From NCBI GenBank assembly GCA_964396555.1, contig CAYNFX010000001.1:14751-78750 (forward strand): a stretch of DNA of 64,000 nt, in the 5' to 3' direction. Source of the DNA: Geofilum sp964396555. Its GTDB lineage: Bacteria > Bacteroidota > Bacteroidia > Bacteroidales > Marinilabiliaceae. Below are positions 25,675 through 34,437 of this stretch, piece by piece (positions within the stretch are counted from its first letter, which is position 1; the number at the start of each line of letters is the position of its first letter). A model generated the notes under the pieces. It was given only the letters and a program-made list of their open reading frames with translations. It ran no database searches and had not been told where the DNA came from. The translations under genes and the position numbers were made by a program.

Positions 25675-26934
25675 ATGGGTGAACTACTTTCCATTGATCA
25701 AGATTTTGAAAAAGTCATTTTAGCAGCTGTGCGTACTCCAGACCTTTCAGAAGGAATGGTCATCGAGCATCTGGATGAACTTGCGTTTCTTGCTGAGACT
25801 GCTGGTGCTGTAACTGTCAGGCGTTATGTTCAGTCACTTCCAATACCTGATAACAGGACATATCTGGGCAGTGGCAAACTGCAGGAGCTAAAGGAGTTTC
25901 TGCTTATGAATGAAGATATAACGGCTGTTATCTTCGATGATGAGCTTTCTCCTTCGCAACTAAAAAATATAGAAAATGTACTTAAGGTAAAAATAGTTGA
26001 CAGGACTGGTCTGATCCTAATAATATTTGCAATGCGGGCCAGGACTGCGCACGCTAAGACTCAGGTCGAACTGGCTCAGTACCAGTATATGCTTCCAAGG
26101 TTGACCAGGATGTGGACCCACCTTGAACGTCAACGTGGTGGTATCAACATGAGGGGGCCCGGTGAAAAGGAGCTTGAGACTGACCGCCGTATTATACGTG
26201 ACATAATTGCCAAGCTTAAGAAAGATTTGGAGAAGATAGACAGGCAGATGGCTACTCAGAGGAAGAACAGGGGAAAGCTTGTAAGGGTTGCACTTGTGGG
26301 GTATACAAACGTAGGAAAGTCAACTCTGATGAACACCCTTAGCAAGAGTGAGGTTTTTGCTGAGAACAAGCTGTTTGCTACCCTAGATACGACTGTTAGG
26401 AAGGTAGTGGTTCGTAATCTACCATTCCTGCTTACCGACACTGTTGGTTTTATAAGAAAACTGCCTCACCATCTTGTGGAATCTTTTAAGTCGACACTTG
26501 ATGAGGTTCGTGAAGCTGACCTTCTGCTTCATGTTGTTGATATTTCTCACCCCGGATTTGAAGACCAGATAAAAGTTGTTGAGTCAACCCTTAGGGAGAT
26601 TGATGACCGGGAGAAGCCGGTTATTATGGTTTTCAATAAGGTAGATGCTTTTACTCATGTTGAGAAGGAGGACGACGATTTAACTCCTGTAAAACGTGAG
26701 AATATTACAATTGAGGAGCTGAAGGGAACCTGGATGAACAAGACTACCTCGGTGTTTATTTCGGCCTTAAAGAAGGATAACTTTGATGAATTCAGGGATC
26801 TCGTGTACAGCGAGGTAATGAAGATTCATGTTACCAGGTTTCCATACAATGATTTCTTATTTCCAGATCTAAATGTTGAGGAACTTGAGATGGAAGATTC
26901 TGAGGATAACGACTCTGAAGAAATAGACTCTTAA
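25675..26934 (+). CDS. hflX: GTPase HflX
   Basis: 419 residues. The N-terminal HflX domain includes YLGSGKLQELK and ELSPSQLKNIE; the glycine-rich RQRGGINMRGPGEKELETDRR is diagnostic. The G domain has the P loop GYTNVGKSTLMN, LLTDTVGFIRKLPHHLVESF (G3) and NKVD (G4). It is a ribosome-associated GTPase linked to rescue of stalled 70S ribosomes under stress. The acidic tail ends EDSEDNDSEEIDS. A terminator follows. Confidence 0.96.
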   Translation: MGELLSIDQDFEKVILAAVRTPDLSEGMVIEHLDELAFLAETAGAVTVRRYVQSLPIPDNRTYLGSGKLQELKEFLLMNEDITAVIFDDELSPSQLKNIENVLKVKIVDRTGLILIIFAMRARTAHAKTQVELAQYQYMLPRLTRMWTHLERQRGGINMRGPGEKELETDRRIIRDIIAKLKKDLEKIDRQMATQRKNRGKLVRVALVGYTNVGKSTLMNTLSKSEVFAENKLFATLDTTVRKVVVRNLPFLLTDTVGFIRKLPHHLVESFKSTLDEVREADLLLHVVDISHPGFEDQIKVVESTLREIDDREKPVIMVFNKVDAFTHVEKEDDDLTPVKRENITIEELKGTWMNKTTSVFISALKKDNFDEFRDLVYSEVMKIHVTRFPYNDFLFPDLNVEELEMEDSEDNDSEEIDS

Positions 26935-26954
26935 GCTTCCTTGTATTATAGGAC

Positions 26955-26997
26955 AACCCCCTCTAGTTTTTCAAAGCAGAGGGGGTTTGTTTTTTTA
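26955..26997 (+). terminator. Terminator after hflX
   Basis: AACCCCCTCT pairs with AGAGGGGGTT around a 13-base loop, followed by TGTTTTTTT. Confidence 0.9.
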
Positions 26998-27063
26998 TAA
27001 ACTAAGGTCTTTCCGGTGTCTGGCCGATCTAAAAAATTGCTTGTAATCAAACCATGAATAGGA

Positions 27064-28734
27064 TCAGAAAAGCCCTTTAATCCGGCCTTCTGAATCTATG
27101 TCAATCTTTTCAGCAGCCGGATATTCTGGCAAACCAGGCATGCGCATTATATTTCCTGTGATTGGAATAATAAATCCTGCTCCTGCTGCAATCTCTATCT
27201 CTCTTACGGTTACAATGAAGTTTTCCGGCCGTCCCAACAGCTTGGGATTGTCCGAAAGGGATTTCTGTGTCTTGGCAATGCAAACAGGCAATTTGTCAAG
27301 TTTAAGGCTTTCGATCTTCTTCAGGTCATCTTTGGCCTGTGATGTATAGTCTATGGCATTGGCTCCGTAAATTTGTTTGGCAATGGTTTCGATCTTGCGC
27401 TCAACACTCCAGCTCCAGTCATAGAGTGGTTTGAAGTCCGATTTACATTCGTTTAATACCTCAACGACAGCTTCTGCAAGTTCTACTGCTCCGCTGCCAC
27501 CCTCTGCATGGGCTGTGATAATGGCTGATCTGATTCCGAGCTTCTTGCACAGGTTTCTTACAACTTCTATTTCTTCAGCAGTGTCGTCGGTAAATTTGTT
27601 GATTGCAACAACAGGGCAAATATTGAATTTGAGAATGTTTTCTATGTGTTTTTCAAGGTTTTCAAGTCCGCTCTCTACTGCCTTGGCATTTGGTTTCTTG
27701 ATTTCGTCAAGTTTAACCCCACCATGGTATTTGAGTGCTCTGATAGTGGCTACAAGAACAGCAACACCTGGCTTTAAACCAGCCGATACACATTTTATGT
27801 CGAGGAATTTCTCTGCACCTAGGTCAAATCCAAAACCAGCTTCAGTTACAACATAATCTGACAGAGACAGTCCCATCTTGGTAGCCAGTACTGAGTTGGT
27901 TCCCTGAGCAATATTTGCAAATGGTCCTCCATGGATGATTGCAGGATTTCCTTCAAGGGTTTGTACAAGGTTGGGCTTGATTGCATCTTTAAGCAGTGCT
28001 GCCATAGCCCCTTCAGCCTTAAGGTCACGGGCAAAGACAGGAATCTTGTCATAGGTGAAGCCAACAAAAATATTACCCATCCTGTGTTTCAGGTCGTCAA
28101 AGTTTTCACTGAGGCACAGGATTGCCATGATCTCAGATGCTGCCGTAATGTCAAATCCGGTTTCCCTTGGCACACCTGAGGTGGTGCCCCCAAGGCCGAT
28201 AATAATATGTCTAAGGGCACGATCGTTCATATCCATCACCCTTTTCCAGTGTACGGTTCTTGGGTCAATTCCAAGGGTACTATTCTTGTTTTGGATATTG
28301 TTGTCTATAAGTGCGGCCAGCAGGTTGTTTGCTTTTTCAATTGCAGGAAAGTCTCCAGTGAAGTGGAGGTTGATATCCTCCATAGGAACTACCTGCGAAT
28401 AGCCTCCGCCGGCAGCCCCTCCCTTGATGCCAAATACGGGTCCCAGACTGGGTTCGCGGAGAACAACAGTGGTCTTTTTACCTATCAGGTTTAATCCCTC
28501 GCAAAGGCCTATGGAAACAGTTGTCTTTCCCTCGCCTGCAGGAGTAGGAGAGATGGCTGAAACAAGGATAAGTTTCTTTCCGGGGATTTTTTCAGGATCG
28601 ATAAGAGAAAGGGGGAGTTTGGCTTTGTAGTGGCCATAAGATTCCAGAATTAATTCAGGAATTCCAAGTTTGCCTGCAATCTCCCTGATATTTTTAATTT
28701 TCGCGCTTTGAGCAATTTCCAAATCAGACAGCAT
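27064..28734 (-). CDS. fhs: Formate-tetrahydrofolate ligase
   Basis: 556 residues, the normal Fhs length. The nucleotide site SPTPAGEGKTTVSIGL is a family hallmark, followed by LREPSLGPVFGIKGGAAGGG, LHFTGDFPAIEKANNLL and the C-terminal GFIIPITGNIMRMPGLP. It makes 10-formyl-tetrahydrofolate from formate with ATP, supplying one-carbon units for purines and initiator tRNA formylation. It is a single minus-strand gene convergent with hflX. Confidence 0.97.
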   Translation of the reverse strand: MLSDLEIAQSAKIKNIREIAGKLGIPELILESYGHYKAKLPLSLIDPEKIPGKKLILVSAISPTPAGEGKTTVSIGLCEGLNLIGKKTTVVLREPSLGPVFGIKGGAAGGGYSQVVPMEDINLHFTGDFPAIEKANNLLAALIDNNIQNKNSTLGIDPRTVHWKRVMDMNDRALRHIIIGLGGTTSGVPRETGFDITAASEIMAILCLSENFDDLKHRMGNIFVGFTYDKIPVFARDLKAEGAMAALLKDAIKPNLVQTLEGNPAIIHGGPFANIAQGTNSVLATKMGLSLSDYVVTEAGFGFDLGAEKFLDIKCVSAGLKPGVAVLVATIRALKYHGGVKLDEIKKPNAKAVESGLENLEKHIENILKFNICPVVAINKFTDDTAEEIEVVRNLCKKLGIRSAIITAHAEGGSGAVELAEAVVEVLNECKSDFKPLYDWSWSVERKIETIAKQIYGANAIDYTSQAKDDLKKIESLKLDKLPVCIAKTQKSLSDNPKLLGRPENFIVTVREIEIAAGAGFIIPITGNIMRMPGLPEYPAAEKIDIDSEGRIKGLF

Positions 28735-28770
28735 ACCGTTTTGTTTAATTATTCAAGCCGAAAGGTACAA

Positions 28771-28808
28771 AAAAAGAGGCTGCCCTGCTTTTATGGCAAC
28801 CTCTTTTT
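28771..28808 (-). terminator. Terminator after asd
   Basis: GAGGCTGCC and GGCAACCTC pair with one mismatch, flanked by A-rich sequence that becomes a T-run on the minus strand. It stands about 80 bases after the asd stop codon and could also serve the plus strand. Confidence 0.75.
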
Positions 28809-28887
28809 ATATTCTGACAGCCCTGAAACCTAACGGGATTTCAGGTGCTAAATGATCATCACCGATAGGACGAGCTTATAAAATAGC

Positions 28888-29898
28888 CTACTTAATCAGA
28901 CCCACTTCAAGCATATACTCTGCTATTTGAACAGCATTAAGGGCAGCTCCCTTCTTGATCTGGTCAGAAACAGTCCAGAATGTCAGTCCGTTGGGATTTG
29001 TAAGATCCTTACGGATACGACCTACAAATACCTCGTCACGTCCTGCAAGGAACAGAGGCATGGGGTACTGGCTATTGGCATTATCATCAATAACGATTAC
29101 ACCTTTGGCTTTTGAGAATGCCTCACGAGCCTCTTCAAGGCTTATAGGGCGATCTGTTTCAATCCAGGTTGCCTCTGAATGTGCACGCATTACAGGTACC
29201 CTAATACAAGTTGCGCTTACTTCGATATCAGTACCCATTATCTTGCGTGACTCATTATACATCTTCATTTCCTCCTTTGTGTAACCGTTGTCGGTAAATA
29301 CATCAACCTGAGGAATAAGGTTCATTGCAAGCTGGTACTTGAATTTATTAACTGTGGGTTCTTCTCCCTTTACAAGCTGTGCAGTTTGTTCCACAAGTTC
29401 ATCCATTGCTGCAGCACCTGCGCCGCTAGCTGCCTGATATGTGGCAACATGTACCTTCTTGATATGTGCAATGTCTTCAATAGCTTTCAGTGCAACTACA
29501 AGCTGAATAGTAGTACAGTTGGGGTTTGCAATTACGTTGCGGGGAAGGTTCCTGCATTGCTCTGCATTTACCTCTGGTACAATAAGGGGCACGTCATTGT
29601 CCATACGGAATGCACTTGAGTTGTCTATCATTACTGCACCGTATTTTGTAAACGTCTTTTCAAACTCTTTTGATGTTGATGCCCCGGCAGAGGTCCAGAC
29701 TATGTCTATACCTTTAAAGTCGTCATTGTGTTTGAGCTCCTTAACGGTCAGTCCCTTACCCTTGAATGTGTATTTTTTCCCTGCACTACGGGCTGAACCA
29801 AATAATACTAACTCGTCCAAGGGGAAGTTTCTTTCTTCCAAAACGCGGAGGAATTCCTGTCCTACCGCTCCACTAGCTCCTACAATTGCTGCTCTCAT
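28888..29898 (-). CDS. asd: Aspartate-semialdehyde dehydrogenase
   Basis: 336 residues. The NADP-binding start AIVGASGAVGQEFLRVLEER, the active-site NPNCTT (Cys128), QAASGAGAAAMDEL and RVPVMRAHSEA are the Asd signatures. It reduces aspartyl phosphate to the semialdehyde on the path to lysine, diaminopimelate, threonine and methionine. It stands alone on the minus strand between fhs and a divergent surface protein gene. Confidence 0.97.
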   Translation of the reverse strand: MRAAIVGASGAVGQEFLRVLEERNFPLDELVLFGSARSAGKKYTFKGKGLTVKELKHNDDFKGIDIVWTSAGASTSKEFEKTFTKYGAVMIDNSSAFRMDNDVPLIVPEVNAEQCRNLPRNVIANPNCTTIQLVVALKAIEDIAHIKKVHVATYQAASGAGAAAMDELVEQTAQLVKGEEPTVNKFKYQLAMNLIPQVDVFTDNGYTKEEMKMYNESRKIMGTDIEVSATCIRVPVMRAHSEATWIETDRPISLEEAREAFSKAKGVIVIDDNANSQYPMPLFLAGRDEVFVGRIRKDLTNPNGLTFWTVSDQIKKGAALNAVQIAEYMLEVGLIK

Positions 29899-30022
29899 TT
29901 TCTGTCAAACTAATTTAGGTTTACATCAACTAAAAAATTGCTTAAATTTTCGTTGTAATTGCTTACGATCAGGTAAGCCAAGAGCAACAAATGTAAGTAT
30001 TTATAACCATAACCGCTAGCCG

Positions 30023-32365
30023 ATGTTGAAAGTTTTTCCCCTCTTTTTGATCAGTTGCTTAAATCTTAATGCCCAAAGCAAAGATGACGTATGTCATGGT
30101 AACATCCTTTCTGCGACCGAATGGCTTGGTGACACTGATCGCTATATTTTTGAACCTGGTAATCAGAGCTTCAGGCTGGATGCCCCGGCAGAAGCTGGTG
30201 CATCATGGATTTACACCAGGCTAGATGCCATTGAAGATGCCAGATGGGAGCTGCACTTTAGTTTCGGTTTCAACCCTTCGTCTTCCAACTATTCTCAGGT
30301 TTGGCTTGCTATGGACGCTTCTTCCAGGGATGAGGTCCAAAATGGTCTGTACCTCGTCATTGGTTCCACTGCAGATAATATCTCATTGTGGCGGGTCAAG
30401 GATGGTAAGAAGGAACAGCTTATTGCCGGCATGGAGAAGATACTGGATAACTCGGCACCTTCAGCTGATATTAGGGTTACAAGATATAGAGGTGGTGTAA
30501 CGATCTTGGAAACAGATCTGGGAGAGGGTTATCGTGAGGAAGGTCGTGCTATTATTGAGGGCTTTGAATCGCAGTGCCTTGGCATAGCGTCAGTCTATAC
30601 GGCTACTCGAAGCAATCTTTTCTGGTATGAGATTCTGAATGTGTGCGGTGAAGCCTTTACCGATACTCTTCCACCTGAGCCATCGCCATATATGGGCAGG
30701 CTACATGATATTGTAATAACTGAGGTGATGGCTGATCCATCACCTGCTGTTGGGCTTCCTGTTAATGAGTATATAGAGCTTTTTAACAGAGGTGATGAGG
30801 TAGTCAACCTTGCTGGGTGTATAGTGGAAGCTTCGTCTGGCAGTATTGCGCTCGGCAAACACCTGCTTTTTCCGGGTGATTATTTACTTGTGATACCTCC
30901 GGGTAAAGGATCTGAGTGGAACTTTGTAGATAATGTTTTTGAGGCTTTATCGTGGTCCTCACTGCCTGATGGTGGAGGACTGCTGGTACTAAGGGATAGT
31001 TTTGGAGCCATGGTTTGTGCCTTGCAATATAACAGGGATTATGGTAGTGAAGGGTTTAAGAAGGATGGTGGCTGGTCTCTTGAGATCAGAGATCCTGATA
31101 ATGTATCAGGGGATCAGGCAAACTGGGGCTTTTCTGTTGATCTATCAGGGGGGACCCCTGGCTATGCAAACTCGATAGACGGGCATTTTCCGGATTCTAA
31201 GTCTCCATCACTTTTGTCTTACTATCTTGAAAGCGATTCTGTTCTTGTTCTGGTCTTTTCCGAGCCGATAGACAGCACTTTTGTTAGAGATATGGCCATT
31301 ACAGCACTGCAGTTGGTAACTGCTCCTCCCGAAGTTGCAGATATAAAGCTACAAGGAGTATTCTATAATGAGCTGCGCTTAACTTTTGCTGAAGCAATGC
31401 CTGAAAATAGAGCTTTCAGGCTGGATTTTGGAGAACTGCCTAAGGATCTTAGTGGAAACCTTTTACATGGGCAGCCTTATGTGCTGTTTGGCATTCCACT
31501 GCATGCAGAGGCAGGGGATGTGGTGATTAATGAACTCCTTTATGAGCCCCCGGAAGGTGGAAGTGACTTTGTGGAGTTGTACAACCGTTCGCAAAAACTA
31601 ATTGATCTTTCATTGCTCTACATTTCCAGAGGCGATGCGGCTGGTGTGCCCGAGAAACTTTTTAAACTTGGCCAGTACAGAAGGGCATTTATGCCTGGAG
31701 CTTATTTGGTCATTACTGTAGACAAGTTATGGCTTCTTGATTATTATGACATTGAAGATAATGCAGAGGTAGTTGAACCTGAAGGCATGCCGAACTTTGC
31801 CAATGCCGGAGGCACTGTGCTTTTGACTAATAACAGGGCTCAACCCATTGATGCCTTCGGCTATAGTGATGAGTTTCATATGACCTTGCTTAGGTCTACC
31901 AAAGGAGTATCACTTGAGAGGATAGATCTTTTTGGGGAGAGCAATAATAGGTATAACTGGCACTCTGCATCTGCCGAACATAGGTATGCAACTCCGGGGA
32001 AAAGGAATTCGCAGACAAAGATTCCGGATGAAGGGGAGGATGAAGCTGTGTACACAGAACCTGAGATCTTCACCCCTGATGGTGATGGTGTGGATGATCT
32101 TTTATTTATCAGATATAAGTATAATAAGCCTGGTTACCTCTGTACCATCAGAATCTATGATAGAGCCGGACAGCTTGTACGCAATCTTCTTAACAATGTG
32201 CCAGTTTCGGTTGATGGTAGATGTTACTGGGACGGAACAAAGGATAATGGAGCATTGGCTCCGGCCGGCGTTTATATTGTTTTTATCCGTAGTTTTCACC
32301 CTGAAGGTGGAGCGGCCTATGAAGGTAAAAAGGCTGTTGTTCTTGGTATCAGTCCGAAAAAGTAA
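30023..32365 (+). CDS. Large secreted protein with two lamin-tail domains and FlgD-like C terminus
   Basis: 780 residues. A signal peptide (about 1-18, MLKVFPLFLISCLNLNAQ) is followed by a lectin-like beta region (about 30-210), a lamin-tail domain near 229-345 (VITEVMADPSPAVGLPVNEY, YIELFNRG), a linker with VFSEPIDSTF, and a second lamin-tail domain near 499-640 (VVINELLYEPPEGG, FVELYNRS). The C terminus from about 681 has FTPDGDGVDD and APAGVYIVFIRSF, an FlgD-like/gliding-associated fold common in Bacteroidota surface proteins. The protein is probably exported and surface exposed; whether by T9SS is unproven. Confidence 0.85.
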   Translation: MLKVFPLFLISCLNLNAQSKDDVCHGNILSATEWLGDTDRYIFEPGNQSFRLDAPAEAGASWIYTRLDAIEDARWELHFSFGFNPSSSNYSQVWLAMDASSRDEVQNGLYLVIGSTADNISLWRVKDGKKEQLIAGMEKILDNSAPSADIRVTRYRGGVTILETDLGEGYREEGRAIIEGFESQCLGIASVYTATRSNLFWYEILNVCGEAFTDTLPPEPSPYMGRLHDIVITEVMADPSPAVGLPVNEYIELFNRGDEVVNLAGCIVEASSGSIALGKHLLFPGDYLLVIPPGKGSEWNFVDNVFEALSWSSLPDGGGLLVLRDSFGAMVCALQYNRDYGSEGFKKDGGWSLEIRDPDNVSGDQANWGFSVDLSGGTPGYANSIDGHFPDSKSPSLLSYYLESDSVLVLVFSEPIDSTFVRDMAITALQLVTAPPEVADIKLQGVFYNELRLTFAEAMPENRAFRLDFGELPKDLSGNLLHGQPYVLFGIPLHAEAGDVVINELLYEPPEGGSDFVELYNRSQKLIDLSLLYISRGDAAGVPEKLFKLGQYRRAFMPGAYLVITVDKLWLLDYYDIEDNAEVVEPEGMPNFANAGGTVLLTNNRAQPIDAFGYSDEFHMTLLRSTKGVSLERIDLFGESNNRYNWHSASAEHRYATPGKRNSQTKIPDEGEDEAVYTEPEIFTPDGDGVDDLLFIRYKYNKPGYLCTIRIYDRAGQLVRNLLNNVPVSVDGRCYWDGTKDNGALAPAGVYIVFIRSFHPEGGAAYEGKKAVVLGISPKK

Positions 32366-32421
32366 GAATCGCCGTTTGGTGTGATTACTGTTTTAAGGAT
32401 TGATAGTTTGTAAGAAAAGTA

Positions 32422-32465
32422 AAAGCTCCAACCTGATACCAGTATTGGTCTCAGGTTGGAGCTTT
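32422..32465 (-). terminator. Terminator after the purine nucleoside phosphorylase gene
   Basis: AAAGCTCCAACCTGA pairs perfectly with TCAGGTTGGAGCTTT (15 pairs) with an inner ACCA/TGGT extension. The minus strand continues with A-rich then T-containing sequence, so it ends the sppA-lpxK-pnp transcripts and may also stop the plus-strand surface protein gene. Confidence 0.8.
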
Positions 32466-32514
32466 GTATTATCATGAAGCAGAGCAGGAACACTTATCTG
32501 CTTGGTTTTACATT

Positions 32515-33327
32515 TCAAAGAGTGCCTAAAAGTTCGGCGATAAGCTTGGTCATCTTGGGTTCTGCTTCTGAGGCAACCTTTTGTACTTCCTCGTGAGATA
32601 CCTCAACAATCTGGCCTGGCACTCCTGAATCTGTGATTATTGAGATACCAAAGCAGGTAAGGCCACTGTGACGGGCAGCGATTACTTCCGGAACTGTTGA
32701 CATTCCTACTGCATCTCCTCCAATGATTCTGAAGAATCTGTACTCAGCAGGAGTCTCGAATGTAGGACCTGCAGTTCCCACATATACCCCCTGTTTTACT
32801 TCAATACCTTCCTTAACAGCAATATCATGAACCCTTGCAATAAGTTCTTTGCTGTATGGCTCACTCATATCAGGGAAGCGTGGCCCCGTCTCTGCAAGGT
32901 TAGGACCTATAAGAGGATTGTTACCAAACATATTTATGTGGTCATCAATAATCATAAGGTCACCAACTTTGAATGAGGGGTTCAGCCCTCCGGAAGCATT
33001 TGATACAACGAGAGTCTTTATTCCCATTTGTTTCATTACTCTTACAGGAAAGGTTACCTGTTGCATATTGTATCCTTCATAGTAATGAAAGCGTCCCTGC
33101 ATGGCCATTACCGGCTTGCCTTTAATACGGCCAAAGATTAGGCGTCCCTGATGCCCTTCCACTGTAGATACAGGGAAATTGGGAATCTTGCTGTAAGATA
33201 TGCTTGTATCTATATCAATTTCCTTGACCAGTCCACCAAGACCGGTGCCAAGGATTATCCCTATTTCGGGATTCAATGTCTGCAACGACTTAAGAAAATC
33301 GGCAGTTTCATTTATGGCTTTCAACAT
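32515..33327 (-). CDS. Purine-nucleoside phosphorylase (trimeric class)
   Basis: 270 residues. IGIILGTGLGGLVKEI near the start, QGRFHYYEGY, TLVVSNASGGLNPSFKVGDLM and GTAGPTFETPAEYR are signatures of the trimeric PNP/MTAP family. GGDAVGMSTVPEVIAARH completes the active site. It splits inosine and guanosine with phosphate for purine salvage. Its first 20 bases overlap the end of lpxK, so it is the last gene of an sppA-lpxK-pnp operon. Confidence 0.95.
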   Translation of the reverse strand: MLKAINETADFLKSLQTLNPEIGIILGTGLGGLVKEIDIDTSISYSKIPNFPVSTVEGHQGRLIFGRIKGKPVMAMQGRFHYYEGYNMQQVTFPVRVMKQMGIKTLVVSNASGGLNPSFKVGDLMIIDDHINMFGNNPLIGPNLAETGPRFPDMSEPYSKELIARVHDIAVKEGIEVKQGVYVGTAGPTFETPAEYRFFRIIGGDAVGMSTVPEVIAARHSGLTCFGISIITDSGVPGQIVEVSHEEVQKVASEAEPKMTKLIAELLGTL

Positions 33328-34378
33328 AATCTGTAATTATCTTTTCAAATATTTCCTGTTGATCGAACAAAATTCTTATCCTTATTGGAATATACCACAG
33401 GCGCTCTTTTAGTGACTCTGGTAAAAGTCCGGCAGAGAACATGCGAACGGCATCTTTTTCTGTCGTGACAACCTCTGGTCGCCTTGTTGTTTTGCCACTT
33501 CCTTCTTCTGCTATCTTTTGAAGATCGGTTTGGTCAAAGTTGTGATGATCTCTAAAGCTAAGGGTCTTCAAAGGTACACGATATTGTCTGAGACTTTCAA
33601 AAAAAGGCAGAGGATTGCCAATTCCAGCCACTGCTACCAATACATCCCCATTGTCAGCCAGTTTATCCCTAAAGCTAAGCTTATTGTTGGTATTTCCCAA
33701 ACAATGGGGCTCTTCATATTGTATAGCACTGAAAAACACCTGCTGGTGAGATGCAGGCTTAAGCTTTTTACGTAGGTGGTCAGCCTCTACTTTATTCAGG
33801 TTGTCAGGACATTTGTTTACCAGGATTATATCGGCACGTTTGAGTCCCGATATTGGCTCCCTAAGATTTCCAGTTGGAAGGCAGAAATCCGCCCATGGTG
33901 GTCTGTGGTAGTCAATTACAAGAATTGAGAGGCCTGGTTTTACATATCTGTGCTGGTAAGCATCGTCAAGAAGGACGACTTCGGGTTTTTCGTCAAGACC
34001 AAGTAGTCTCGCCATGCCCTCCACTCTTTTTTCAGCCACGGCTATTGTGATGCCGGGGAACTTGAGTTTCATCTGCATTGGCTCATCGCCAATAGTATTG
34101 CAGTTATCTGTTTCTCCTGCCAGAATCACTCCATGGGTTTTTCGTCCGTAACCTCTTGACAAGGTGGCACACTTGTATTTATCACCCAGTGTGTGTAACA
34201 GCAGTTCGGTAACAGGAGTCTTACCGGTTCCTCCAACTGTGATGTTGCCTATAGAAATTAAAGGAAGGTTGTAAGACTGAGACTTGAGTATTTCCAAATC
34301 GAAAAGCTTGTTTCGGATCGTGCTTACAGCACAATAGACAAGTGAAAAAGGGAACAAAAACAACCGAAACAATCGCAT
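33308..34378 (-). CDS. lpxK: Tetraacyldisaccharide 4'-kinase
   Basis: 356 residues. The P loop lies in ISIGNITVGGTGKTPVTELL, followed by TLSRGYGRKTHG, GDEPMQMKLKFP and VVLLDDAYQHR, all LpxK signatures (DDAYQHR is usually DDGFQHR). It phosphorylates the lipid A disaccharide at 4' on the inner membrane. The N terminus is hydrophobic, consistent with membrane association. It lies 59 bases after sppA and overlaps the purine nucleoside phosphorylase gene. Confidence 0.96.
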   Translation of the reverse strand: MRLFRLFLFPFSLVYCAVSTIRNKLFDLEILKSQSYNLPLISIGNITVGGTGKTPVTELLLHTLGDKYKCATLSRGYGRKTHGVILAGETDNCNTIGDEPMQMKLKFPGITIAVAEKRVEGMARLLGLDEKPEVVLLDDAYQHRYVKPGLSILVIDYHRPPWADFCLPTGNLREPISGLKRADIILVNKCPDNLNKVEADHLRKKLKPASHQQVFFSAIQYEEPHCLGNTNNKLSFRDKLADNGDVLVAVAGIGNPLPFFESLRQYRVPLKTLSFRDHHNFDQTDLQKIAEEGSGKTTRRPEVVTTEKDAVRMFSAGLLPESLKERLWYIPIRIRILFDQQEIFEKIITDYVESHK

Positions 34379-34437
34379 GGCAGAAAAATGAATTGGGAAC
34401 AGATTGCTCTGTTCCCAATGTAATAAGACTCTAGCTA

